Source of the DNA: Rhizobium leguminosarum
GTDB lineage: Bacteria > Pseudomonadota > Alphaproteobacteria > Rhizobiales > Rhizobiaceae
Assembly (NCBI RefSeq): GCF_001679785.1
Contig: NZ_CP016287.1
Coordinates: forward strand, 248,001-312,000
Length of the DNA stretch: 64,000 bases
Direction: 5' to 3'
A program made the translations under genes and the position numbers. How positions within the stretch are numbered: the first letter of the stretch is position 1; each line of letters begins with the position of its first letter. This document shows positions 56,846 to 64,000 of the stretch, one piece after another. Below the pieces are notes generated by a model, which was not told the origin of the DNA, searched no databases, and worked only from the letters and a program-made list of their open reading frames with translations.

Positions 56846-57790
56846 TTACGCTGCGGCGCGCTGGCGCTGCTCGTTGACCTGGTTGTCCACCCCGTTCACG
56901 AGCGCGGTGAGATGAATGTCGAATTCGATCTCGGCGAACGGACCGGCGAGATTGTTGGCCTTTATGCTGACCTCGTCGGTGCGTTCGACGATGGGCGGAA
57001 CGAGACCCTCCCGGGTAGCGTAGGCAAAGTCGTCGTTGACCAGCGGGTCGCCGTCGATGTTGATCTGGGTGGTCAGCTTGCGGTGGCCATGGGCACTAAT
57101 GAAGAAGTGGATATGCGCCGGACGCTGACCATGGCGGCCGAGCGCGGACAATAGTTGTTCGGTCGGACTGCCGGGAGGAACACCGTAACCGTGCGGCACG
57201 ATGCTCTGGAACTTATAACAGCCCTTGGCATCGGCGACGATCGTGCGGCGCATATTGAACGGCGCCTGCTGTCCGGTCGGGTCGAAGTGCGAGTAGAACC
57301 CGCGGGTGTCGCAGTGCCAGACTTCGACGGTCGCACCCGGCAGCGGCTTGCCGTCGGCATCATATACGATTCCGTGCATGATGAGCGCATGGCCGTTGGT
57401 GTCCCTGCCATCGTCAAGACGGGCAAAGCCTTCAGAGACCGGGGCACCGGCCACATAGAGCGGGCCTTCGATGGTGCGTGGGGTCGGATTGTTGATGCCG
57501 AGCGCCGCGTCGATGGCATCGAGGCGCTCGTCGAGGAAATGGTCGAGGCCGAGACCGGGCGAGATCAGGCCGGCCTGCCCCGCCGCACCGAGTTCGTTGA
57601 GCCAGGCAATGCCGGTCCAGTATTCGTCAGGGGTGATGTTGAGGTCGTCGATTGCCTTGAACAGGTCGGACATCACCCGATGAACGATCTGCTTCATGCG
57701 CGGATTGCCGCCGGCGTTGTTCAAGCCGCTAAGAACCTTCAGGAAGTCCTGCACCTCGGGCTTGTCGAAAATCTTTACGTCCATTGCCAT
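56846..57790 (-). CDS. catA: Catechol 1,2-dioxygenase
   Basis: 314 aa, intradiol dioxygenase. Ferric ligands Y166 (GFYSHFD), Y202 (PHGYGVP), H226 and H228 (PAHIHFF) align with the Acinetobacter enzyme. An N-terminal helical linker domain forms the dimer. It cleaves catechol to cis,cis-muconate. The start has a GGAGGAGGAG ribosome site; a second ATG is 6 nt on. Confidence 0.95.
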   Translation of the reverse strand: MAMDVKIFDKPEVQDFLKVLSGLNNAGGNPRMKQIVHRVMSDLFKAIDDLNITPDEYWTGIAWLNELGAAGQAGLISPGLGLDHFLDERLDAIDAALGINNPTPRTIEGPLYVAGAPVSEGFARLDDGRDTNGHALIMHGIVYDADGKPLPGATVEVWHCDTRGFYSHFDPTGQQAPFNMRRTIVADAKGCYKFQSIVPHGYGVPPGSPTEQLLSALGRHGQRPAHIHFFISAHGHRKLTTQINIDGDPLVNDDFAYATREGLVPPIVERTDEVSIKANNLAGPFAEIEFDIHLTALVNGVDNQVNEQRQRAAA

Positions 57791-57836
57791 ACTCCTCCTC
57801 CTTGGATGTTGCGAAGCCGATCGAGACGCTCGCCAT

Positions 57837-57857
57837 CCGGCAGAGCGCCGCTGCCGG
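57837..57857. terminator. Hairpin between catC and catA
   Basis: 7-bp stem CCGGCAG/CTGCCGG with a 7-nt loop in the 75-bp gap, 9 nt after the catC stop. No U-tract; probably an mRNA stability element. Confidence 0.4.
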
Positions 57858-57865
57858 CGCCTTGC

Positions 57866-58156
57866 TCAGCTGTCGTCGTCGCTGATCGACGACGGATGCC
57901 GCACCAGCGGCGTGACAGTGATGGTCATGAACTTGAACAGGGGCAGACCCGACAGGATCTGGTGCAGCTCGTCATTGTCCCTCACGTCGAAGATGCTGTA
58001 GTTCGCGTATTCGCCGACGATCCTCCAGATGTGGCGCCATTTGCCGCTGCGCTGCAGTTCCTGCGAATAGGCCCGCTCCTTCGCGATGATGTCTGCCGTT
58101 TCCTCCGAGGCGAGATCTCGCGGGATGCTGACATCCATTCGAACTTGAAACAGCAT
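57866..58156 (-). CDS. catC: Muconolactone delta-isomerase
   Basis: 96 aa, the normal length. MLFQVRMDVSIPRDL, ERAYSQELQRSGKWRHIWRI and YSIFDVRDNDELHQIL are diagnostic, giving the ferredoxin-like fold of the decameric enzyme. It isomerises muconolactone to beta-ketoadipate enol-lactone. It follows catB by 12 nt. Confidence 0.95.
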   Translation of the reverse strand: MLFQVRMDVSIPRDLASEETADIIAKERAYSQELQRSGKWRHIWRIVGEYANYSIFDVRDNDELHQILSGLPLFKFMTITVTPLVRHPSSISDDDS

Positions 58157-58168
58157 GGTCTGGCTCCA

Positions 58169-59350
58169 CTATTTGGCGATGCTGACGGTCTTGCGCAGTC
58201 CATCGCGCTGGAAGAACCTGACGCGATCCTCATCCAGCGTGATGCCCAAGCCCGGTCCATCGGGAACGGTCAGTTCGAAGTCGCTGTAATCCAGCGGCGT
58301 TACGAGGATCTCCTCAGTCAACAGGAGGGGGCCGAACAGTTCCGTGCCCCATTGCAGGTTGGCGAAGGTGGAAAAGGCATGCGCCGAAGCGACCGTGCCA
58401 AAGGCGCCTTCGAGCATGGTGCCGCCGTAAAGCTCGATCCCGGCCGCATCGGCGATCGCCGCCACGCGCAGCGCATTGAACAGGCCGCCGCTCTGCTCGA
58501 CCTTGATCGCGAACACGTCGGCGCCGTGGACCCTGGCGATCTCGAAGGCCGATTCCGGGCCGTGCAGGGATTCGTCCGCCATCAGTGCCGCGGGGAAACG
58601 GCGCATCAAGTGCGCCAGCCCCGCAGCCGAGGCTACCGGCTGCTCGATCAGTTCGCAGCCGGCATCGGCCAGCGCCGCCATGCCATAGACGGCTTCGGTC
58701 TCGCTCCAGGCCATGTTGACATCGACGCGCACCGCACCGCGGTCGCCCAGCGCATGCTTGATCGCGGCGACATGGGCAACATCCTCGCGGATCGACCTGG
58801 CGCCGATCTTCAGCTTGAAGACCTTGTGCCTGCGGATGGAGAGCATGTGTTCGGCTTCAACGATATCCTTTGCGGTGTCGCCCGACGCGAGCGTCCATGC
58901 GACCGGAAGGCGATCGCGGCGGCGCCCGCCGAGCAATTCGCTGACCGGAAGCCCAAGCCGCTTGCCGTGTGCGTCGAGCAGCGCGGTTTCGACTGCGCTC
59001 TTGGCGAAACGGTTCTCCTTGACCATCTTGCCGAGCCTCGCCATCAGCGCCTGCACACGGGTGGCATCCTGGCCGACCATCACTGGCGTAAAATAGGTAT
59101 CGATGGCCAGCTTCATGCTCTCCGGGCTTTCTCCGCCGTAGGCCAGTCCGCCGATTGTGGTTCCCTCGCCGATGCCGACGATGCCGTCGCTGCAATGTAT
59201 TTTGACCAGCATCAGTGTCTGGCCATTCATCGTCGTCATCGACAGCTTGTGCGGCCGGATGGTCGGCAGATCGATGAGCAGCGTCTCCAGACGCTCTACC
59301 AGGGGTAACGCTGCGGCGGTCGAGACAATGGATATTGAGGTCGTGTTCAT
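58169..59350 (-). CDS. catB: Muconate cycloisomerase
   Basis: 393 aa, enolase superfamily. Catalytic K179-x-K181 in FKLKIGA; metal ligands Asp in RVDVNMAW, Glu in LIEQPV and Asp in LMADESL. N-terminal capping domain with VKIHCSDGIVGIGE. It turns cis,cis-muconate into muconolactone. First gene of the nine-gene minus-strand series, divergent from the LysR gene; the start at 59350 fits the family length. Confidence 0.95.
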   Translation of the reverse strand: MNTTSISIVSTAAALPLVERLETLLIDLPTIRPHKLSMTTMNGQTLMLVKIHCSDGIVGIGEGTTIGGLAYGGESPESMKLAIDTYFTPVMVGQDATRVQALMARLGKMVKENRFAKSAVETALLDAHGKRLGLPVSELLGGRRRDRLPVAWTLASGDTAKDIVEAEHMLSIRRHKVFKLKIGARSIREDVAHVAAIKHALGDRGAVRVDVNMAWSETEAVYGMAALADAGCELIEQPVASAAGLAHLMRRFPAALMADESLHGPESAFEIARVHGADVFAIKVEQSGGLFNALRVAAIADAAGIELYGGTMLEGAFGTVASAHAFSTFANLQWGTELFGPLLLTEEILVTPLDYSDFELTVPDGPGLGITLDEDRVRFFQRDGLRKTVSIAK

Positions 59351-59406
59351 GGTTGGACTTTGCGCCGGCCACGGACGCTCGTCCAACATCATTTGCGTCT
59401 GCTACG

Positions 59407-59421
59407 ATACCTATATGGTAT
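59407..59421. promoter_or_regulatory. CatM/BenM-type operator ATAC-N7-GTAT
   Basis: Exact match to the consensus ATAC-N7-GTAT bound by CatM/BenM regulators, embedded in the longer dyad GATACC-N5-GGTATC. It lies 57 nt before the catB ATG and 92 nt before the LysR gene, as expected for an activator site. Confidence 0.75.
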
Positions 59422-59513
59422 CAAATTGGAAAAAATGCTAAGTTATCTATACTTGCCGCACTGCAACATATCGTGGGTGGTAGTAAAATTAATCATGAAG
59501 GAATGGGCCGGGG

Positions 59514-60455
59514 ATGGATCTTCGCCAGTTGCGCTATTTCGTGGCCGTCGCTCGGGAGAGAAACTTCACGCGCGCCGCCGAGACGCTGCACATCGCTCAA
59601 CCGCCGCTGAGCCGGCAGATCCAGTTGCTGGAGGGTGAATTGGGCGTCCCGCTCATCATCCGCAAAACCCGACCCGTCCGGCTGACGGAGGCGGGGCGGC
59701 TATTCTACGAACAGTCCCTGCAGGTGCTCGGTCGGGTCGAGCAGATGCTCGCGGCAACGCGTCGGGTCGGTCTGAACCAAAACAGCGTGCTTTCCATCGG
59801 CTTTGTGGCGTCGACCTTGTACGGCGGACTGCCTTCACTGGTGCGAAAGCTGCGGCAGCACGCGCCGGAGCTGGACATTCAGTTGCTGGAGATGGTCTCC
59901 GTCCAGCAGATCCCAGCGCTCAAAGAAGGCCGCATCGACATTGGTTTCGGTCGCCTGCGGCACAGCGACCCGAACGTGATCGGAACGGTTCTGCGCGAAG
60001 AACGGTTGGTCGTGGCAATTCCGAAAGGCATGTCGCTCGCCCAAGATGCTTCGCCCCTCCGGGTCGCGGCCTTGGCCGGCCAAAAGGTCATCGTCTACCC
60101 GAAAGAGCCGCGACCCGGCTATGCCGACCATGTGTTGAATCTCTTGCATAGCCACGACGCGCGGCCGGCCGAAGTGCAGGAAGTGCGTGAAATCCAGACC
60201 GCATTGGGATTGGTCGCCGCCGAAGCCGGCCTGTGCATCATTCCCGCTTCCGCGCGCCAGATACGCTCGGACGTGCACTATCGGTTGCTCGACGGAAAGG
60301 ACGCCACCTCACCGGTGATCCTCAATCACCGGGTTGGCGACAACTCGAACTATATCGACCTCGTCAAGCAGCTGATTGAAGAAATGTATGCGGAAGATCC
60401 GCCGTGGCTGGACTTGGAACACAATCTTCTTCACCGTTCACTTCTAAGCCGCTAG
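59514..60455 (+). CDS. catR: LysR-family regulator of the cat-ben genes (CatR/BenM-like)
   Basis: 313 aa. Winged HTH at residues 1-60 (MDLRQLRYFVAVARERNFTR, AAETLHIAQPPLSRQIQLLE). The effector domain has SIGFVASTLYGGLPSLVRKLR and VLREERLVVAIPKG, close to BenM/CatM, which bind cis,cis-muconate. It is divergent from catB. It should activate catBCA-benABCD when muconate accumulates. Confidence 0.92.
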   Translation: MDLRQLRYFVAVARERNFTRAAETLHIAQPPLSRQIQLLEGELGVPLIIRKTRPVRLTEAGRLFYEQSLQVLGRVEQMLAATRRVGLNQNSVLSIGFVASTLYGGLPSLVRKLRQHAPELDIQLLEMVSVQQIPALKEGRIDIGFGRLRHSDPNVIGTVLREERLVVAIPKGMSLAQDASPLRVAALAGQKVIVYPKEPRPGYADHVLNLLHSHDARPAEVQEVREIQTALGLVAAEAGLCIIPASARQIRSDVHYRLLDGKDATSPVILNHRVGDNSNYIDLVKQLIEEMYAEDPPWLDLEHNLLHRSLLSR

Positions 60456-60471
60456 ACTGGCCAGATGCGCC

Positions 60472-61257
60472 TCAGCTCCTGCGGCCCTCGATGCGGGCAA
60501 GCACGCCGTCGAGTGCGGCGGTCAATGCGGCAAGGCCGCCCTTCTTCTCGAAGTCCGAAAGAACCTGCTCGTTCAGTCCGCCCTTGGTCGCGAATTCGCG
60601 GCTCAGCGCGCTGAACGGTTCGTTGCTGGGGCTGTTCGCTTTCTGCGCGAGGCTTGCAAAGAGCGGGGCAATGTAGGCCTGTCCCTTCGCCTTTTCGAGG
60701 CCGCTTCTTTCCAGCCAGACGGCAACCTGCTCCATGATGCCGAAATAGGTCGACATCATTGCGCTCGCTGCCGCGAGAAGATCATATTCCTTCCTCGACT
60801 GGCATTGGACAGCCGTTCCGAGCGCATCGAAAAGCGCTGCGACGGTGGTATCGGTCGGATAGATGGCGGTGACGCCTTGCCGGCCTGCGACGAAGGGCAG
60901 GGGGATCGCCTGCACCAGATGCACGTCGGCGCCGATCCATTCGGAGAGAGCCTGGCGCTCCGTCGCCGCAACGAGACTGACGACCATTTGGCCATCCCTG
61001 AACGATAGCGCGCGCACGACCTCCTCGGCGACCTGCGGCCGTATCGCCAGGAACACCATGTCGCTGCGCTCGACGACGTCCTGATTGTCCTTGGCAATTC
61101 TGACGGCGGCGAATTCGTCGGCCAGCGTCGCGGCGATGTGAGCGCTTCGTGGAGACACGTGAATCTCGGAGGCATAGGCCGGCTCACTGAGAAGCCCGCG
61201 AACCATCGCTTCGGTGATCGCGCCGGTTCCGACGAATCCGATACTGTCGATTTTCAT
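60472..61257 (-). CDS. ProC-like pyrroline-5-carboxylate reductase family protein
   Basis: 261 aa from ATG 61257 (GGAG upstream). The Rossmann motif is IGFVGTGAITEAMVRGLL, then VFLAIRPQVAEEVV and VSLVAATERQALSEWIG. The C-terminal dimer domain keeps the ProC-like arrangement (ATKGGLNEQVLSDF), but several proline-pathway residues look altered: PLPFVAGRQGVTAIYP replaces the usual PNTP-type motif. It may be a paralogue with another imine or keto substrate. Alone between catR and a broken SDR gene. Confidence 0.82.
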   Translation of the reverse strand: MKIDSIGFVGTGAITEAMVRGLLSEPAYASEIHVSPRSAHIAATLADEFAAVRIAKDNQDVVERSDMVFLAIRPQVAEEVVRALSFRDGQMVVSLVAATERQALSEWIGADVHLVQAIPLPFVAGRQGVTAIYPTDTTVAALFDALGTAVQCQSRKEYDLLAAASAMMSTYFGIMEQVAVWLERSGLEKAKGQAYIAPLFASLAQKANSPSNEPFSALSREFATKGGLNEQVLSDFEKKGGLAALTAALDGVLARIEGRRS

Positions 61258-61260
61258 TTG

Positions 61261-61446
61261 ACTACTCCGCAGCCCGCAACGGGGCCCAACGCGACATCCC
61301 TGCGCCGAACCACATCGCCTACAAGACGACAAAGACGGCCGTTGCCGCCCTCACCCAGAACTTCGCCCGCGACTATGCACCTGACAAGGTCGGGGTCAAT
61401 GCCGTCTGCCCCCGGCGAAATCCATACGCCGATGCTTGACGCCGTT
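61261..61446 (+). pseudogene. Fragment of a short-chain dehydrogenase gene, frameshifted
   Basis: From about 61302 one frame reads APNHIAYKTTKTAVAALTQ, then NFARDYAPDKVGVNAVCP, the YxxxK and C-terminal half of an SDR enzyme. After the C-run near 61410 the sense jumps to another frame (PGEIHTPMLDA). One extra C explains the shift. The 5' half of the gene is missing. Confidence 0.75.
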
Positions 61447-61650
61447 ATTATGCGCGCCGGCGGACGCTTGATCCTGCTTTTGTTTCGGATTTCATCCGGT
61501 TACAAGCGAGGAGGCTGCGAACATTCGACCGAACGGAAGGCATCGATCTTGAATCTCCTGCGTCGCGCGCTCTTGGCGTCCATCGGGGCGATGATCGGCT
61601 GGAAACCGTCGTGGTCCAAGCAAATCAGCCCGGATTCCGGCGAGGAAACG

Positions 61651-62406
61651 GTGACCCAAAACGAGGTGGAGAAATCGTCGGTGACGCCCCGGCATGTCCT
61701 TTGTTTCCTCGGCAAGGGACGTGACCTCAGCCCCTTGTCCGACGCCGCATCGCAGGCGATCCGTGAGTTCGCAACGGGCTTCAGCATCGACGAGGACTAT
61801 TCCCAGGCCGAGCCGGATGATCGGATGAGCCAGTCATTCGCCGTGTGCTGGGATCGGGTCGAGGCCGATGCGTGGAGCCCGGCAGACGAAGATGCCGTCA
61901 CCGATCATCAGTCGGTCCTCTATATCCTCGGGCCGAGCATGCAGCAGGCGGAGACGGTGAAGGTTTCGATGGTAGCGCTAAGCCTCATCGAACGGTTGAT
62001 CGATGCGGGAGCGGTTGCGGTAAAGGGCGAAAGCGCCGGTATTGCCCATGGCCTCGACCGATGGAGAGAGCTGATCCGGCAAGGCGCCGAGGTGGTAAAG
62101 GACGCCGACCCACTGGCTGAGCAGCGGATCGGCCGACTGGCCTTTGCGAAACGGCCGCTATCGGTTTCGGGATATCTGGAGAGCGTCGGTTTCCATCTCG
62201 TCGGATTGCCGGAGGTCTATGTGCCGGAAACGGCCGGCAGCGAAAGGCAGATCGTCGCCATCATGGATGCGGTTGCCGACGAGATCGCGCAGCGGGGCCT
62301 CGAGCCGACGCTGAAGGCTCGCCGCGCAAGCCTCTCCTTCGATTCGACCTACGAACCGGATGAGTTCAAGTTCAATCCATACGGCATCGTCAGGATGCCC
62401 AAGTGA
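61651..62406 (+). CDS. Unrecognised cytoplasmic protein, about 251 aa
   Basis: The GTG at 61651 is chosen because GAGGAAAC lies just before it; an ATG at 61591 or a TTG at 61549 would add up to 34 residues including a short hydrophobic stretch. Seen: RHVLCFLGKGRDLSPL, SFAVCWDRVEADAWSPAD, VLYILGPSMQQAETVKVS, AVAVKGESAGIAHGLDRW, and FVVHL-free C-terminus FKFNPYGIVRMPK. The GIAHG and RWRELI phrases recall DUF4261 proteins, but I am not sure. No operon partner. Confidence 0.7.
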   Translation: MTQNEVEKSSVTPRHVLCFLGKGRDLSPLSDAASQAIREFATGFSIDEDYSQAEPDDRMSQSFAVCWDRVEADAWSPADEDAVTDHQSVLYILGPSMQQAETVKVSMVALSLIERLIDAGAVAVKGESAGIAHGLDRWRELIRQGAEVVKDADPLAEQRIGRLAFAKRPLSVSGYLESVGFHLVGLPEVYVPETAGSERQIVAIMDAVADEIAQRGLEPTLKARRASLSFDSTYEPDEFKFNPYGIVRMPK

Positions 62407-62444
62407 GCCCGGGCTGTCGTCCCGCAGGGGCTTCGATCTCCGGC

Positions 62445-63041
62445 TTATTTGTAAGTGATCGTGTCGCCGACTCTCGGGCGATTGAAGTAATGGCGATCGA
62501 AGCTGTAGCCATTCTGCCCGGTGAAGTTTGAAAAGAACGCCGAGACCGGCGTCGTCAATGTGTATTGCACCCTGGTCAGCACGACCTGCACGCCGTCATC
62601 CTGGATCTCCGAAGGGACCTCGATTGTGCTCGCCGAGCCGGAGGTAAGGGCGGAGGTGTTGAGCGCTGCAGACCAGTTGACGGTCGCGCTGCCGCTCTTG
62701 GCGATATCGTCCACCGCAAGGGTGATCGTGAGCCCCGTCGTGTCATAGGGCTGCAGGATGAAGCTGGCGCCGGAGAGAAGCTTGGTGACGTCGGACTTCG
62801 TCCAGGCGCCCTGCTGCGAAATCATGTCGCCGGTGGAAGAGGCGATCTCATCTATCTTCCGGCTGACTGTGAGTGCATGGCCGAGATCGACGGTGCCGAA
62901 CAGGAGCATCACCAGGATCGGCAACACCAGCGCGAATTCCACGCCCGAAGCTGCCGACCGGTCGCGCATGAGATGGCGGGCGCGGGAGCGGACAAAGCGG
63001 AAGAAGGACTGGCTCCGTTTCATCATGTCAGAAAGGCTCAT
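62445..63041 (-). CDS. TadE/TadG-like pilus protein
   Basis: About 198 aa; starts at 63041 (14-bp overlap with the upstream gene) or 63026. A TM helix and TadE-like motif lie in ASGVEFALVLPILVMLLFG (Glu after a short N-tail), followed by TVDLGHALTVSRKIDEIAS. The rest is a periplasmic domain. A pseudopilin-like minor component of a Flp/Tad pilus is expected. It lies downstream of two similar genes on the minus strand. Confidence 0.85.
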   Translation of the reverse strand: MSLSDMMKRSQSFFRFVRSRARHLMRDRSAASGVEFALVLPILVMLLFGTVDLGHALTVSRKIDEIASSTGDMISQQGAWTKSDVTKLLSGASFILQPYDTTGLTITLAVDDIAKSGSATVNWSAALNTSALTSGSASTIEVPSEIQDDGVQVVLTRVQYTLTTPVSAFFSNFTGQNGYSFDRHYFNRPRVGDTITYK

Positions 63042-63558
63042 TGCGGAACAAAACGGAAGATCCGAGCAGGTAGCGGCCGTCGGAAAGCTTGGCGCTCGAC
63101 AGGCTGAAGAAGTTAACGACGGCTGTCCATGGCAGGAACGTCTGAACCAGGATGTAGTCGCTGCCCTTGCCGATATCATAAGTCTCGGTGACCGTAAGAT
63201 TACCGCTCTCGTCGATGGGGTCGGTGCTGGCGGCCGAGGAGAGGTCGGAAAGCACGATCACCTTGACCAGCAGACCGCCGGAGCAGCTGAACGAGAGAAG
63301 CATGTCGTTGCAGATCTTCGCCTTGAAATCGGCCAGCGTGATGTTGGAGGACGCAACCTCGCCGGTGCGGATCATCCGGGAGATCTTGTGCACGGACGCG
63401 TCCAGCGCCGAGTTGACGAAGAACATCAGCGACACTTCGATAATGCCGAATATCATGATGAAAAGCGGTAGAGCCAGGATCGCAAATTCGATCGCAGCGA
63501 CCCCTTTGCGATCGCCAAGCAGACGGCGCAGCGATGCGAAGCGTTTTTTTCGTCTCAT
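63028..63558 (-). CDS. TadE-like pilus assembly protein
   Basis: 176 aa from ATG 63558. N-terminal basic tail, then the TadE signature GVAAIEFAILALPLFIMIFG with Glu at the start of the TM helix, and a periplasmic part with two Cys (KICNDMLLSFSCSGG). Its start overlaps the stop of the vWA gene by 4 bp (ATGA). Minor pseudopilin of a Tad system is the likely role. Confidence 0.88.
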   Translation of the reverse strand: MRRKKRFASLRRLLGDRKGVAAIEFAILALPLFIMIFGIIEVSLMFFVNSALDASVHKISRMIRTGEVASSNITLADFKAKICNDMLLSFSCSGGLLVKVIVLSDLSSAASTDPIDESGNLTVTETYDIGKGSDYILVQTFLPWTAVVNFFSLSSAKLSDGRYLLGSSVLFRNEPF

Positions 63559-64000
63559 TGGGTCAGCCGGACGGATGCGAGATATTGGGTGAAAAGCGCC
63601 GACAGGCCTGCGGTAATCTCGGTCGACGACGACGCGGACAGGAACAGGCTCTTGGAAGATGCGCAGTCGGAAAGCGCATAGGGGATGTAGTCGCGTCTCG
63701 TGATGCTGGTCGACACGCCGCTTTGCATGGTGCCGCCGTAGGTGCTCTTCCAGCTGGCGCTTGCCATGGTCGAGCCGACGGTTGCGTTGTAACCCCAGTC
63801 CGAGGTGATCGGCAGGTATTCGGTGTAAAGAACCGCCATGGTGGCGGACTGGTTTTTGACGTAGGCGCACCAGTCCGGATTGAGAGGCGCCACCTTGTTC
63901 CAGTATGCTCCGTACGTGGCCTTTCCGTTTTTCCATGTCACCTTGTCGGTCACCCATTCGCGCTGCGACTGGACGCCGTCCGTCAGCAGGAGAACCAGCT
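63555..64000 (-). CDS. vWA-domain TadG-like protein, 5' part beyond window
   Basis: Only the C-terminal about 148 codons are present; the frame is open to base 63998. LVLLLTDGVQSQREW at the cut edge is the end of a von Willebrand factor A domain (LTDG strand). The tail has WCAYVKNQSATMAVLYTEYLP and ends LFTQYLASVRLTQ, as in TadG/Flp-pilus proteins with a vWA domain. It leads the three-gene Tad cluster. Confidence 0.85.
   Translation of the reverse strand, partial: LVLLLTDGVQSQREWVTDKVTWKNGKATYGAYWNKVAPLNPDWCAYVKNQSATMAVLYTEYLPITSDWGYNATVGSTMASASWKSTYGGTMQSGVSTSITRRDYIPYALSDCASSKSLFLSASSSTEITAGLSALFTQYLASVRLTQ

Noticed and set aside
57155..59308. A 717-codon open frame on the plus strand
   Set aside because: It is antisense to catA, catC and catB, which have complete catalytic motifs. 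High GC leaves the opposite strand open; the translation has no domain.

Overview
The window reads as GC-rich DNA of a Rhizobiaceae-type alphaproteobacterium (Rhizobium/Agrobacterium group). The support is the gene families (EcfG-type ECF sigma factor, CHASE3 histidine kinase, TRAP and CUT2 sugar transporters with DUF2291, a D-apiose locus with a RuBisCO-like protein, a cat-ben aromatic operon) and the many substrate-specific regulator/transporter/enzyme cassettes typical of rhizobial plasmids or chromids. No replication, rRNA or tRNA gene is seen, so the replicon type is an inference. Gene density is high except for one 3.4 kb stretch.

Layout. 1-4176: two-component signalling block (NarL-type kinase and regulator, CHASE3/PAS kinase, single-domain receiver). 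4223-6389: secreted SnoaL-like protein and an intact ISNCY-like insertion sequence with inverted repeats and a 9-bp target duplication; it sits inside a palindrome that looks like the operator of the adjacent HxlR regulator. 6496-11066: HxlR regulator, MDR oxidoreductase, hotdog thioesterase, acyl-CoA synthetase and an atypical thiolase. 11087-15632: AhpD-like protein, NAD(P)-binding protein, cupin, PLP enzyme, YihY/BrkB membrane protein. 15633-19082: gene-poor, apparently decayed DNA. 19083-20768: PCMT-like methyltransferase and a GNAT acetyltransferase.

20827-34239: a D-apiose/D-apionate catabolic locus. It has a CUT2-type ABC transporter with DUF2291 protein, Gfo/Idh dehydrogenase (ApsD-like), lactonase (ApnL-like), oxidoisomerase (ApnO-like), DUF1537 kinase (OiaK-like), a RuBisCO-like protein (OiaX/OiaT-like), a DhaKL-type kinase and a GntR regulator. 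Two copies of one 23-nt dyad lie in front of the two catabolic transcription units. 34409-36496: small general-stress locus with an EcfG-like sigma factor and two small genes with EcfG-type promoters; the terminator of the first carries a 46-bp palindromic insert. 36721-41622: GntR, TRAP transporter and L-idonate 5-dehydrogenase. 41864-44332: Lrp regulator, EamA exporter, aldo/keto reductase. 44440-47444: Lrp, alanine racemase and D-amino acid dehydrogenase for D/L-alanine catabolism. 47596-50665: AraC regulator, then an omega-aminotransferase divergent from an XRE-cupin regulator that share a perfect operator.

50721-60455: benzoate to beta-ketoadipate pathway, catBCA-benABCD-transporter-pcaD on the minus strand, with a LysR regulator (CatR/BenM type) divergent from catB and an ATAC-N7-GTAT site between them. 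60472-62406: ProC-like reductase, a broken SDR gene fragment and an unrecognised protein. 62445-64000: three Tad-pilus-like genes (TadE, TadE/G, vWA TadG), the last cut by the window end.
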